Assembly: GCA_003971905.1 (NCBI GenBank)
Contig: RSEE01000043.1
Coordinates: 124,001-188,000, forward strand
Source: Moniliella sp. 'wahieum'
Lineage: Eukaryota > Basidiomycota > Moniliellomycetes > Moniliellales > Moniliellaceae
Length of the DNA stretch: 64,000 bases
Direction of reading: 5' to 3'
Shown here: positions 34,388 to 46,000 of the stretch, one piece after another
Layout of the letters: each line of letters opens with the position of its first letter
How positions within the stretch are numbered: position 1 is the first letter of the stretch
The notes under the pieces: generated by a model
What the model was told of the DNA's origin: nothing
The model's input: only the letters and a program-made list of their open reading frames with translations
Database searches by the model: none
Position numbers and translations under genes: made by a program

Positions 34388-37300
34388 GGCGGAGAGCGAG
34401 GGGAGCAGGGGGAGGAGCAGCAGCGGCTCAACGGACGCCGTCACCGGCGGGGGGGGGTTACAGACTGGCGAGCAGGCGGGGGCGGTGGGAGAAAAAAGCG
34501 GACTTGACGCTGTCGATAGCCGTCTCAGATGCCGCCAGCGGGCCGGCGGGGGAGCAGCACTGGCGCCGTGGCGGGTGGCTGGGCGCGGGTACGTAGCGGG
34601 GGGACAGCGTCACGCGTGGGCGCCGTCACGCGTCCGGCGCAGTGCGACAGTGCATTTGGGGCGTGGGAGTGCGAAGTACGAAGTGCTTAGGCGATGCTGC
34701 GACGCGGCTGCAGCGCTAATCGCTGATAGTCGATAGCTGGCCCCCCGCATCGCAGCCCACGGCTGTTCCTGGGCGGAACCCCGGCCAAGGCGGAACCGGA
34801 CGAGGCGGCCCAGGCGCCCCCCCAGCAATAATCTCCACAAGTCTGCTCCCCCCGCCTTCTGCTCCAGCCCCTCCCGCCCGTCCTCTGCACAGGATAGAAT
34901 GCCCTTCTGCCCCGTGGTCAGGACGGCGATGATGACGACGACGAGACACCACATCGTCGGGCAGCCGTCCCCTGCACATAGAGGGTGCTCTGTCCTTGTC
35001 TTCCCAACAGGATGAACTCAGCAAGAGGCCGCACCCTTCAAATGTTGGTTCCCTCGTTTAGCCCGTATATAACCTCCAGCAAACTAAACGTGCATATTGT
35101 CTAAACCTCATCAGCTCGCTTATGGGCCCCGAACGTCCAAGTGGTCTCCTTGACAAGAGTACGTCTCTTTCGCATGGCAACTTGTCAAAGTTATTCTTGC
35201 TCGGCAGACCATCCTGTCACTGTCATTACCGCTTCACCTACTCTTCCCGCCTATAGTCCACCGTCTCGGCGGCTAGGGGATCGGGAACAACATCTCATTA
35301 CTACATAATCCCTTGCGATCCCACTAAATTTGGTCTACGCTTTCCTTCTTCGTCAGTGGTTCTGCAGGAACAATGCTCGACCAACAAGGCAGGGTCAGAC
35401 TCGTGCCCCTCCACTTTTACCGACGGACATAGAGCACCGACTCGTTCCACAGGCCACCCCAAATGTTATCGGGGCCATTACAGCTCCGTGGGCAATTCTA
35501 CCCTAACTTTCTTGGTGTTCTTTCTGTGCCCCCTAAAGACTGGCAGGGGCCGCAAAGGTTTCATCACGTCCGGGGCCCACACTCCCGTAGAACCTAACTC
35601 TTCGTTGGTCGGGGATCAACAGGGCTCGAGATTCGGTGATGGGCTCGTGTGAAACCTTGATCTTGGTTCCATATTGGGTTAGGTTTGGGTATCGCTTCTC
35701 CATCATGCTGCTGTGATGGTTAGCGGGAAGGTGGGACCTAATCCTGTGGAAGGGGCCAGGTAATGGACAAACAGACGTAATACTGGGTCGGAAGTTCCTA
35801 GCGAAACTGAAGGCAGGGCCGAAGCTAGTGGAGACTCAACCCCTCTACTTCCTCCTACGCCAGTTCGTTTGGCTTCCTGTCGCTCCTGCTGAACCGTGCG
35901 GCAAGTTCGATGGACGAAAAGATAAGGGTGATGTGCGCAGTAATTTGGGCCAAGATGTGGTGACATCAAAATTCACACATGTCTCCGTTGGGCGTATCCT
36001 ATGTCACCACGCTCATTAGCCACAGTCAATCTTTTTGTTCCGTGTTTGTCATTCCTGTTTGTCTCCATGTTGCTTTTCTTTGTTCGGCTCAAGTCTCGAT
36101 CCCGCTTCTCTTTTCTTCTACCTCCATTTTGCAATCAGTATCATTCTTCTCCCCGTCCTGTTGGGTGCGTGCTGCAAACCGTTCCACCGTTCGGTCTTGG
36201 TCCATGGTGCAACCCAAAATGATCTCATGTGTTTGGTACTGCAGCTACCTAACCCGTCGGCGATCTTTAGTGTGGGGTGGATATCGCATGGGCTGATCGA
36301 TGATGTTAAACACACGCCCAACATGTCCACAACACGATGGACGATCCTTCAACTGGATTGACAGTGAGCGCTGAGCCCCCTCTGTGTACAGGACCAGACT
36401 CTTAGACACCCAATACTGCTCACTGGCTCTATATTGGCGACAAGGTGACCGGCTGGAGCTTATATGACACGTATATATGCGACGGCCACAAAGGATCGCT
36501 GGTTCACAGACGATCGATGGTGTGGATCGAGGATGTTCATGTGGACAAACAGTGACTAGTGGCGTCAACACCCTGGCACTTCCGGCTGTATTGCGATCAT
36601 GCAATGCGGATGTCCATCGTCGACTATCATCCGTCGGACAAGCGGCTCCTCTCTCTTCTTTCAGCTCTCTTGCTGGAGCCACAAACGGGGGAGGAAGGGA
36701 AGCGTTAATGTTATAGCAAAACGCTCTAATCTGTCTTGCTATGATGTACGCCCAAAACATCAGCACTACTACGCTCTAGATGTATGTGGTAAAGTCGTTT
36801 TGGGAAATGCACCGGCCCTATAACGGTTTATCTCGCCCCCCTCTCGATATAATGAACTTGAGCGCACCTTATGCGCGTTACGCCTTTTATAGGCCGTGAG
36901 GCGGGGCCACATTTTCTTGATGACGACGACACGCGTGAGTCTTCTGATGACGACGGTCTGGTGTATCATCATTCACGCGCTCACATTCAATGTTTGGATC
37001 AGACACAACCATCGACCTATCCAATCTGGGAGAACACGAAAGAGATGAGGCTACAGGCTCGTTCTTATCCAGAGGTTATATTGGATCGTTAGGGAGATGT
37101 TGATGTTTACATTCAACTGAACGTGAATAATCGATCAACAAAAAAGGCATTATGATTAACCCACGGTTGCATAATAGCGGGTATACAATCGCAGCCTTCC
37201 GGCATATACATCTGGTTGATGATACAACAGATAATCGGCAGTAGATGCTTTTTGTGAAGCGGGTGAAGGGCCACACACTACTGTGGTTTTGAGAGAGGGG

Positions 37301-37425
37301 GGGCCTTGTTGGTTCATAATGCGAGAGAAGAGGTTGCGCCTGAAATGTGAGTTTTACTGGGTTCAGATCTCAGAAAGGCGTGTGACATGTGATGGACGTT
37401 GAACACGTTGAACGCGTATACCAGT

Positions 37426-37452
37426 GAGGCCTGAGGCCTGAGGCCTGAGGCC
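37426..37452. repeat. (GAGGCCT) heptamer tandem repeat
   Basis: Almost four perfect units of GAGGCCT, each G plus the palindrome AGGCCT. It is the clearest member of the intergenic heptamer family. GTTGAAC words lie just upstream at 37397-37413. Confidence 0.85.
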
Positions 37453-39154
37453 GCTATACTAGAAGGATTCAGGCGCTGAGAAGCGTGAGTACCCGGAGGC
37501 CCAGGCCGATTCGGGTTCGGCTCAGCATGTGTGCTTAGGCGATGCAGATGCCAGCCAGAAGAGAGCCTGTTGGGGCTGCCACGTGGAAAGCTGTGACAAC
37601 CGTATTACAAAGTTCGAGGGCGTGCACTTTGGGTGTTCCACGTTTCAACTGCAGGAAAAAGGGTAGGGAACTGGAGGCTGGTGGGTCGCAAAATCAGAAT
37701 GAGGTCGATGCACGATGAGAGGGGGGGGGCTGTGGTCTTGCTGGAAGAGGTGTAACATGTGAGGCGGTGGGAGAAGTACGCCTATACTCGCCCCCCCAGA
37801 TGGCCTGAGGCCAGCGAGTGCGAGCAGCCAGGGTGGTTTACCAGGTGCCATCCACTTCGGCAACCCTATAGTTCTCAACAGCCTCAACTGACCGAGACCG
37901 AGTAGCTATTTGTCAGAAGGCAGTCTCCACGGCCCAAATGTGGGTGAGCCATGTGCGAGCGGTAGGGGATGCAGGGTGGATAGTGGATCGAGTCGCACTC
38001 GTCACGCCGCGCGCCTCGCCGATCGCACTCTCGTCACATGTCGGAAAGCCACACGGGCATGGGCATACTGTGGCGCGGTGAGCATGTGAGCCCGCTGTGT
38101 TAAAGTTCAACGACGTTGAACGTTGACATGTTGACATGTTGACGTTTGACACGCGACAGGGCACAGCGCATGAGACCCTACTGAACATTTGAACACTTGA
38201 TGGTCTGGCCAGGAGGCGGCATCCGCTCTGTGAGCCACGTGGCGCGTGACACGTGACTACGGACTGCTGACCAACCAGTGGCCGGTGCCGAGGGACGCGT
38301 GGTCATCGACGCGTGACGCGCGTGACGGTTCCGGTTCTCGTGCCTGGCCTGTCCTGCCGCAACCACCACCAGCCGGCCGCCGCAGCCGGCCGCGCCTGCC
38401 GCCCCCTGCCGGCCCTTGCCGCGGCCGAGTCACTGGCCACTAGCTAGTCAGCGCATCAGCCAAGGTTAGCTGCCACGCGGCCCACGTCAGCGCGTCAGCG
38501 TCAGTATCCAGCACGCAGTTAGCTGGTGCCTGTGGCGGGCTGACATTGACAGCCCCGCGCCTCCCCCGCCCCCCCCACCTTTCCAGCTGGGGCAATCCTT
38601 GCGGAGTGACTCTAGTGACTAGGGCGCGTGACGCGTGACGCGAATCTGCAGGCACGCAGAACCCAACCCTACACTTGGTTTTGCTCCTCCTGCGGCCTGC
38701 CACCGCTTCAAATTTCAAAAGCGGCCGAAAGCGAAACCTTCCTTCACACTGCCCCCCGGCTGCGGCTGTCCAGCAGATGTGCTGGGAATGCCTGTTTCTC
38801 CCCAGGCTGCCTCTGGCCTGCCTCTGCCTGTCGCACGCAACGACGCCACATTATACTCAGTCCGCAGCCTGAGAAATCCACCACCATCCATCAACCATCG
38901 ATCATCCGTCCTTGCCGCCCGCTCTTTGCCCCACAGGCCTGCTGCTTCCCATGGGCCTGTCGGCCCTCCTCTCGGCATCCGCAAAGAGGGGTTGGACAAG
39001 CTATTGTTGTTCAACGTTCAAGTCTTTGTCGCCGTCGTATAAGCTGGTGCTATGCATAAGCGGTAACTAAGCGGCGAGTGGTACTAGGGCATGTGACGAC
39101 GCATGACGACGGGTGACACGCGTGACAGAGCACATATAGCCCCCCCCTTTTCTG

Positions 39155-39161
39155 ATTGACT
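39155..39161 (+). promoter_or_regulatory. TGACTCA motif (Gcn4/AP-1-type site), speculative
   Basis: A consensus bZIP site TGACTCA about 440 bp upstream of the DPBB start. One 7-mer can occur by chance, so function is unproven. Confidence 0.2.
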
Positions 39162-39469
39162 CATGCCGAGGACCCCCCCTCTTTCTTGAAGCGGATAATT
39201 GCTGGACAGGTGAACAGTTCCACTAAAACGTTTAACACTTCCACTCTTCACATCTTCACACAGAGTGGGAGTGGGAGGCATCTGGAGGCACTTCGCGAGG
39301 ACGTGATTTGCTGGCGCCGCGGGCATCGACATTATGTACAGAAACCGCTGCGTAGATCCCCTGGAAACTCTGCGAGCCTCGCGCCCTGTTTTCTTCGCGA
39401 CAAAAATCAACACTGGCTGGCACTCCCAAAGAAGAAATAGTTGGCAGCGCGCCCCTGGATGATCTGAGG

Positions 39470-39477
39470 TATATATA
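39470..39477 (+). promoter_or_regulatory. TATA box of the secreted DPBB gene
   Basis: TATATATA lies 128 bp upstream of the ATG at 39605, followed by CT-rich leader sequence (CTCTTCTCTTCC). This is a typical strong, regulated fungal promoter layout. Confidence 0.6.
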
Positions 39478-39604
39478 GCCCCACCTCTTTGGCACCTGCT
39501 CGTCCCATCCTCGCCACACCCTCCGAGCACCTCTTCTCTTCCACCCAGTCGCACCGCGCTTCCTCTCTTCGCTCGCTTCTCAACACATCTCACTATTTAT
39601 CAAT

Positions 39605-40000
39605 ATGCAGTTCTCCACCATCTTGGCTACTGTTGCTGCTGCTACCGCCGTCGTTTCGGCCGTCCCCATTCCCGATGGCCGCGAGGTTGTGGACAAGCGC
39701 TACAAAGACTACACCGAAGGTACTCTCACCTGGTACGCTGGCTCCTCGCTCGACGCCCCAGCCTGCGGTGGCCCTACCCCCACCGACAACGACATGGTTG
39801 TCGCCATGTCGGCCGCCAGCCCCTTCACGTGCAACCAAAAGTTGCACCTCCACTACAACGGCCTTATGGTTCCGGTCACGGTGGTCGACCTTTGCGAGGC
39901 CTGCGACGCGACCCACCTCGACGCTACTAAGGGTGTCTTCTCCATTCTTGGTAGCCTCGATACGGGTGTGCTGGAAGGCGTGCACATTGTTGCACCCTAA
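39605..40000 (+). CDS. Small secreted DPBB-fold (RlpA/barwin-like) protein
   Basis: A 131-residue secreted protein. Seen: signal peptide MQFSTILATVAAATAVVSAV (residues 1-20), a short propeptide ending in Lys-Arg (residues 31-32), a good Kex2 cleavage site, then a mature domain from YKDY. The mature part has the double-psi beta-barrel pattern: TLTWYAGSSLDAPACGG, NDMVVAMSAASPFTCNQ, MVPVTVVDLCEACDATHLD and a final VFSILGSLDTGVLEGVHIV. Four cysteines could form two disulfides. In expansins the V-x-D-x-C and catalytic Asp region is similar. Such proteins bind wall polysaccharide or act as effectors; the actual role is unknown. It is one of few genes here with no frame break and no intron, and has a TATA box. 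A longer DPBB protein is at 49989-51283. Confidence 0.88.
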   Translation: MQFSTILATVAAATAVVSAVPIPDGREVVDKRYKDYTEGTLTWYAGSSLDAPACGGPTPTDNDMVVAMSAASPFTCNQKLHLHYNGLMVPVTVVDLCEACDATHLDATKGVFSILGSLDTGVLEGVHIVAP

Positions 40001-41721
40001 ATTGCCTCCTCTGCATGGTTTCTTTGCTCATGGGTATTGGGAGCTGCTTTGCTCCTCAGCGGCACTGCGCTCCCACGGTTCGTTCACAAGTCACTCAACC
40101 TCTTGAAGAGGTCAACTGAGGTTTGGAAAAAAGCGGGAACGCCCGTCGTTCCCTTTGTTCACGGTCTCACCTACCGTTTATGTTTTCTCTCGTTCCTCTT
40201 TTGGGCCTGGGCATAGCTACGCGCTGCCCTTGAAAAATATGGTCGGCTGGCCATTCACTGTATCACCACCTACCTTCATACTGCCCGCTCTGGGAGCGGG
40301 TTCTAATCATCTTCTCATGACGTCTGCGAACATCGGTTGGTCTATATAGTTCCTTGCATAGACCACAACTCTTTCCTCCTGCTTGATCCTTCTCTAGTTT
40401 TCAAGCAATTCCTGCATATTGAATCAACAGTGACATTCGCATTTTGCAAAGAGGATCATTAGGAGTAGACGTCTCGTATAGTACCTCCTATGTTTTCGTT
40501 GCGTTCGGCTGAAACCATCACTTCCACCAGTTGATGGTTCCCGTGGTGTGCATCACTTTTACAGCTCTCTTTCAGTTGTCACAATAACAGCGCACAACGG
40601 ACATATATGGAATGCTATTACGGACAACAACATCCAATCTCCTCGCGACTCTTTCCCCAGGGATAGGGAGGGGGGAGCATGAATGAGCATGGTGGCATGC
40701 GAGCAACACGAGATGTTGATGGAGGGGGGTTTCAGATCGGCATCAGCACCTCGACCTCTCCGGGGCTGTAACAATAACTAGACTATACACAGTCATATTA
40801 TTGACAGAGCTCTTAAGGCTGGGACAACGCCTAGACCGACCTGATGCCGCTCATCCGGCATGATGTGCTGCAATTTTGTTGGCGCCAAACCCGGTTAGGA
40901 AACCAGGGGAGCCGCCACAGAGCAGATCGGGACCCTCTCTGGCGTCCCCATCCCCTTTCAAACGGGATGTAGCGCACATGGGTACGAATGAGCGATCTGA
41001 GCGGTGAGGCCGGTGAACCATCTCCAATGAGACCCTCATCAGTTAATTCTTTCCAGTGCCGAAACATCTTGTTCGCCGTCTTGGTGGCGTAGTATCCGCG
41101 TGGGGTCGTCACGTAACCACAAGGGGGACTGAAGGGCTCTTAGGTGTCTCCATCCGCGGTACTTCGGCGTTCTTGTCGCATTCTGCTTGTTCTAACAGTC
41201 GAAGCAGCTCCTTCTCCCGGGATTCCAAAGACGTTGCAGTTCTCTCATGTACCACCCCCTCCGGTACACCGACGTCGCTTCCGTCGTGTCCGAGTCCGGC
41301 AACGTGTGGCCCACCTCCAATCCTGATCCTCTAAGCGCTCCAGGTCTTCCCATCGCTTCACACTCGGTAGTCAGTACGCATCGCCTTCGTCCCACGCCTC
41401 GTCTCGTCCTCTTCCTCCACAGTCGGCTCTTTGTGGATGTGGGTGTCGGAGACGGAGCGCACGAGCTGTGCAATACACCAGACTTGCTGAGTGCGGGAAC
41501 CAATTAATACCTCTGGCCTCAACGTCGGCCCTCCAAGCCCGAAGACAGCCGCATCAGGCCACAACCCTAATGCATCTTGCGGTTACATAAGTAGGGGGCA
41601 CTGGTAGAGGCCGTGAGCGCGTGAGCGCGGCTTGGGCGGGCGTCCTCAAGGGAAGCTGATCGGGCTGACCCCTGGCCTTGCTTGCCACCTTTCCCCCCAC
41701 CCATCTACAGTTGAGCGGAGA
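40001..41721. other. Intergenic region, 1.7 kb, with possible gene relics
   Basis: No identifiable gene. On the minus strand, 40831-41564 reads with coding-like peptides in several frames (YATKTANKMFRHWKELTDEG, DTHIHKEPTVEEEDETRR), but they match no family I know and lack a clean start. It may be a broken gene or chance. The last part is the DCN1 promoter. Confidence 0.4.
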
Positions 41722-42787
41722 ATGGTACGATCCTTCTGCCGCCGGGCGCCTTGACCTCCAGGGCTGAGCATGAGCATCTGTGGCTGACCCACCTCGCAGG
41801 CGCCCTCCAAGGCGACGCAGGAATCCCTGTTGCAGCAGTTCCGGGATGTGACCAATGCGGCTCTGACCGATGCGCAACGACTGTTGAAGCGGCATGGCTG
41901 GGACCTGCCCTCAGCCATTGGCGAGTTCTACCAAGACAGTGCGGCCATGGCGCGTGCATCCAGCGGGAACAGCAAGAGGCGCCGCGAAGCACAGACGAAT
42001 CTGGAGCGCTTGTTTGCCCAGTACGCCGATCCTGAGGGGGAAATCACGATCGAGGGCACTCAACGGTACTTTGCCGACTTGGCGTTGGCCCTGGACGATG
42101 TGCTGGTGCTGCCGCTGTGCTACTATCTCGGCGCCCCCGATGGGCAAGTTTACACGAGAGGGATTTGTCGCTGGCTGGCTCACGCTCAATGAGGCGGATA
42201 CGTTGGCACTCCAGAAACAGGCCCTGCCTGCGCTACGCCAGGCGTTCGAGACCAACGCACTGGCCAAACCTATCGTCTCTCTTGACCCGAGCAAGAAACC
42301 TACCCCTTCTTCTTCCACCTCCTCCCAGAAGCTGTACAACAAGGTCTACGACTTCACATTTAGCTTTGCCCGGCCCGAGGGCCAGAAGAGCCTGGGTACG
42401 CTACCCCCTCCCCCTCCCCCTCCCTCTCCACCCTGGCGACGAACCTATGGCTGAACTAACTCTTCTTTCTCTTCCTGAACCCCGTATCCAGATTTGGAGT
42501 CGGCGATTGCATTCTGGGACCTGATCCTTCCCTACTCGCCTACGTTTGAGGGCAGGGGAGGCCACTTTTCTCCCAGCCAACTCGGTTTGTGGGTGGAGTT
42601 TTTGCGGACCAAGACCAAAGGGCGGGCTGTGTCCAAGGACACGTGGCACCTCTTCCTCGAGTTCACCGCCGACATTAATGCCCAGTTTAGTAACCACGAT
42701 GAGATGGGTGCTTGGCCTTCGGTCATTGACGATTTCGTCGCCTATGCCCAGGCTAAGATTGAGGCCCAAGGAGGAGCAACGAGCTGA
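41722..42787 (+). CDS. DCN1: DCN1-like cullin neddylation scaffold
   Basis: Dcn1 is a co-E3 that promotes NEDD8/Rub1 transfer to cullins and so activates SCF-type ligases. Seen: exon 1 is only the ATG (41722-41724). Intron 1 (41725-41799, GTACGA to CAG) leads to APSKATQESLLQQFRDVTNA with an N-terminal UBA-like domain (ALTDAQRLLKRHGWDLPSAI). The PONY/potentiating-neddylation domain follows: FAQYADPEGEITIEGTQRYF, KFTREGFVAGWLTL, KVYDFTFSFARPEGQKSL, intron 2 (42396-42491, GTACGC) joining to DLESAIAFWDLILPYSP, and KAVSKDTW-like GRAVSKDTWHLFLEF with HDEMGAWPSVIDDFVAYAQ at the end. Stop TGA is at 42785-42787. One C appears missing in the C run at about 42133. Length (about 315 aa) fits. VPS41 converges 216 bp away. 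Confidence 0.93.
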
Positions 42788-43003
42788 TGCGGGGGCCACT
42801 GACTCCCCCCCCTGCCCCATGCTATGGCGCTATACGGTCTGTATCCACTCTGGTCTCCCCCTCGGTACCAATCGATCTACGAGATGGAGACGAGCGATCC
42901 CGCCTCGTCTGCACGGCAAGCTACAGATAAAGCTCAGTAGGGAAGGAAGGGAAGGAGAGGAAGGGGAAGGGAAAGGGAAAGGGAGGGCAGGAGTGTATGA
43001 AGT

Positions 43004-46000
43004 TCATTTCAGCTCGACGTCGGCGCCGGGCGCGACAAGGGGACAAGCGGGCCGCAAGGGCGGGTCGAGCTGGGCCAGGACAGTGCGGAGAGCGCGCTGG
43101 TGCCGCGCATCTTGCAGACGAAGCACGTGTCTGTGGTCCGCGGCGAAAGAAAAGGGGCAAGGAGTAGATGGTGGGAAGCGGAGGTGGGACCAAGGTGGGT
43201 GGGGCTCGATTGTTTCCCCCTCGTCCTCCGCTACGTCCGCAAGGAGAGCACGGAGAAAGGGCTGGGCGGCCTCGTGGGTGCCCGGCTGCATCCGAGCCGG
43301 TAAGGTCTCGATCCGGTCCAGCTCGTTGGGATGGGGCGCACCCACCATGCCGTGTGCCAACATGGAGGGCAAACGGGCTTTGAGACGAGGCGGACCACCA
43401 ATGCAGCAGCGCAAATGGCACATGCTGACATAGAAACACAATGGCGGGATCCTGCTCTTCCCCCGAGACAGCATTCGGAGAAGAGGTACCATTGGCATGG
43501 GCGGCATACGCTGTGGCAGGACCCGTGCTCGATGGAAGGAACAAAGGGGTATCACAGATACTGCAAGTCCGGGTGGCCGTGAACGGCCCGGCAACAGCGG
43601 CTGCCACTGTACGTTGTCGTTCTGCAGCTTGGGTCCCCGTCTCCATCGCGAGCACATCAGCGCACCCCGCAAGGAGATCGAGCTGCCTCCGCTTGGCCGT
43701 CAGGAGGCGGGTGAGCGCATCGCGCAAACCGGGAATAACCAAGCCGTCGGCCAAACGCGCAATGAACCGCGCAGCGTCCAGACTGTCCCCCCCATGTGTA
43801 GAATGCCGTGATGAACGCAGGCCGCGTCTCGGCGTACTTGAACAGGTCCTCCCACAATTCTGGGTCTTTTGTTCTTGGACAAATGTTAGGGCGCGATGTA
43901 CGTCGCCCAGTCGTCAAGATCAGGTCAAGCGCACGCTTCGAATCCCCTACCCGACCAAGGAGGAGCACCATCTCAGGTACATAATCGCGGGCAAGACAGA
44001 CCTGATATGCCTACAGAGCGGTCAGATCGCAACACTGGAATGGGAAAGAAGGACATACTTTCTGGATATCATACTCTTCTGCCAAAGAACGAAGGACGAC
44101 CATGAGGGTTTCACGATCGAACCGTGCAGCCAGCTGAACGAGCTGGTCAGCATAGGGAGCGATCAAGGCCGGGCTCAACGCTGCGGCCTCTTCGTCCACC
44201 ACGACCACAGGTTGGGCCGACACGGCACGTAGCAATGCCGACAAGTAGAGGTAGAGGTACAGTCCGTCCCGCTCTGCCGTTGCCACCTCTTCATCCGATG
44301 ATACAGCCGCTTGGCCCTGCTCAAATTTAGTCCCAAGTCCTGCGAGTTGTGGCACAACCCTGCCTGGGGTGATGGAAAGCGCATGCTGTACCAAAAGTGC
44401 GATCGAAGCACCAAACTCCCCCGCTCCTCAGGAGTTTCCTTCCCTGGGTCGTAATCTTCATCTCGGCTGTGGGAGTGGGCGTTCCCACCGGGGGAGGTTG
44501 GTCATCAGGACAAGGTAAGGGAGGCGGCTGATGCACGTCTCGGTCGAAAAGGACCAGTTCACCAGCCAAGTCCTGGACCGCACTGAACAACCCATGCTCG
44601 GCAATCAGGCGGAACACGCCGGGCCAACGCACGGAGAGTAAAAGAGGCAATGCGGTGCCAGGTCTACCTGTGCGCATGTACACCCGCGCGAGAGAGAAGG
44701 TGAGGTGGTCCCAGTTCGTGGGTTTGGGATCAGATCGGCTACCCACAGTGTGTGGCGTGGCAAGCAGAAGCGATCGTTGCTCCCGTAGCGCGGCCACCAC
44801 CCCCTCCACATCGTACAAGGACGGAGACCAGGTGTCCACCACCTCCCGCAGCGCAGAGGGCGCAAAGATAAGGTGAGCGAGAAGAAGAGTGTAGACCGGC
44901 GGACTCAGTTGAGGGTCGGTAGTTGGAAGGTGGGGCGGCAATGCAGTAAGCGCGGCAACATAAGGGTTGGTACCTGGTGAACGAGAGGAGAGGTATCCAG
45001 CATGTGGGGCAAGAGCACGAACAGATGGAGGCACACTACCCACATCCGTATGGTGATGTCGAATGGCCCACTTTCCTGCCCGCTCTGCCAGTCCAAACAC
45101 GAAGGCTTCCCATGTGTCCTCGTCGCGAGCAAGTGTGGTGGGCGCCTGGGCTGCGGCACGCTCGGGCCCATCAATGAGGGGACGTCGGTGCCGACCCAGG
45201 GGGATCTTCGTCGTCCCCCTGATGTGTTCCCGATCGGACCAGCTGGTACAGGTACATCATCCCAATTTCGGCCCACCGGTAGCCCAAGGCTGCCGCGTAC
45301 TTCCTCCCGAGAGCCTCGAGTTGGCCCAGCACGGCCTCGTACGCATTGAGACTCAAGAGATAATCGACTCGGTTCTGCCATGTAGCAGGGTGGGAGGCCG
45401 TGAGACCAAAGGGGGTTAGTATATAGAACGTGGCGTCGACTCCAGCGGGCAGATCGGGCGGAGCGCGGACGGAAATACGGATGTCGAGGGAGGGGTAGCA
45501 GGAGTACGATGGGATCCATTGGAAGACATCTCAGTCCGAGGTGTCGGTTCTGATTTTTCCTCATCATCCGCGTCCTGTTCTCCGGCCCCGGGCGTGTCGG
45601 ACTCCGTCGACACGTGCACCCTTTCTTCCGGCACCGAGACGGAAAGAATCATCTCGGCTTGGGCCAAGGCGGCGGCCACAGCAGCAACGTCCAAGTCGGC
45701 ACAGCTTCCGCCCGGACAAGCCAGAGATAGTCCGCTGTTACGCCCCTTCGTCGTCCAGGATGTGGAGGCAGGGGCACAGGTTCGGCATTGAGTTCTTCGC
45801 CTGATGCGCTGATCAGGCGCAGCTCCAAAGGTGATTCAAGAGCCGTACTGCTCTTGGACGAGTGAGAATGCGGGTGAATGGGACTAGAAGGGGTACTAGA
45901 GGAGGCTGCGTCATCGGCATCGTCCTCATTCATATGAGCCAGAATCAAAAGATCCAGGCCACAGGGACAACACCCGCCACTTCGGCATCGAGTTGGAGGA

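Larger units (their letters stand above)
34388..39604. other. Gene-poor stretch of 5.2 kb, partly AT-rich
   Basis: No family is recognisable on either strand. From about 34.95 to 37.35 kb the sequence is markedly AT-richer than the gene-bearing DNA and open frames are short and broken. From 37.4 to 39.2 kb it is full of short repeats: GAGGCCT x4 at 37426-37452, a GACATGTT/GAACGTT mix at 38112-38150 and GACGCGT units around 38624-38642. The last 500 bp hold the promoter of the secreted DPBB gene. It could be a decayed mobile-element region, but no element can be named. Confidence 0.5.

Noticed and set aside
35356-36361. Open frames in the AT-rich island as mobile-element genes
   Set aside because: Peptides match no transposase, polymerase or capsid pattern I can recognise.
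37426-37452. GAGGCCT array as telomere-like or CRISPR-like repeat
   Set aside because: Unit, length and lack of spacers fit neither; it sits inside the chromosome.
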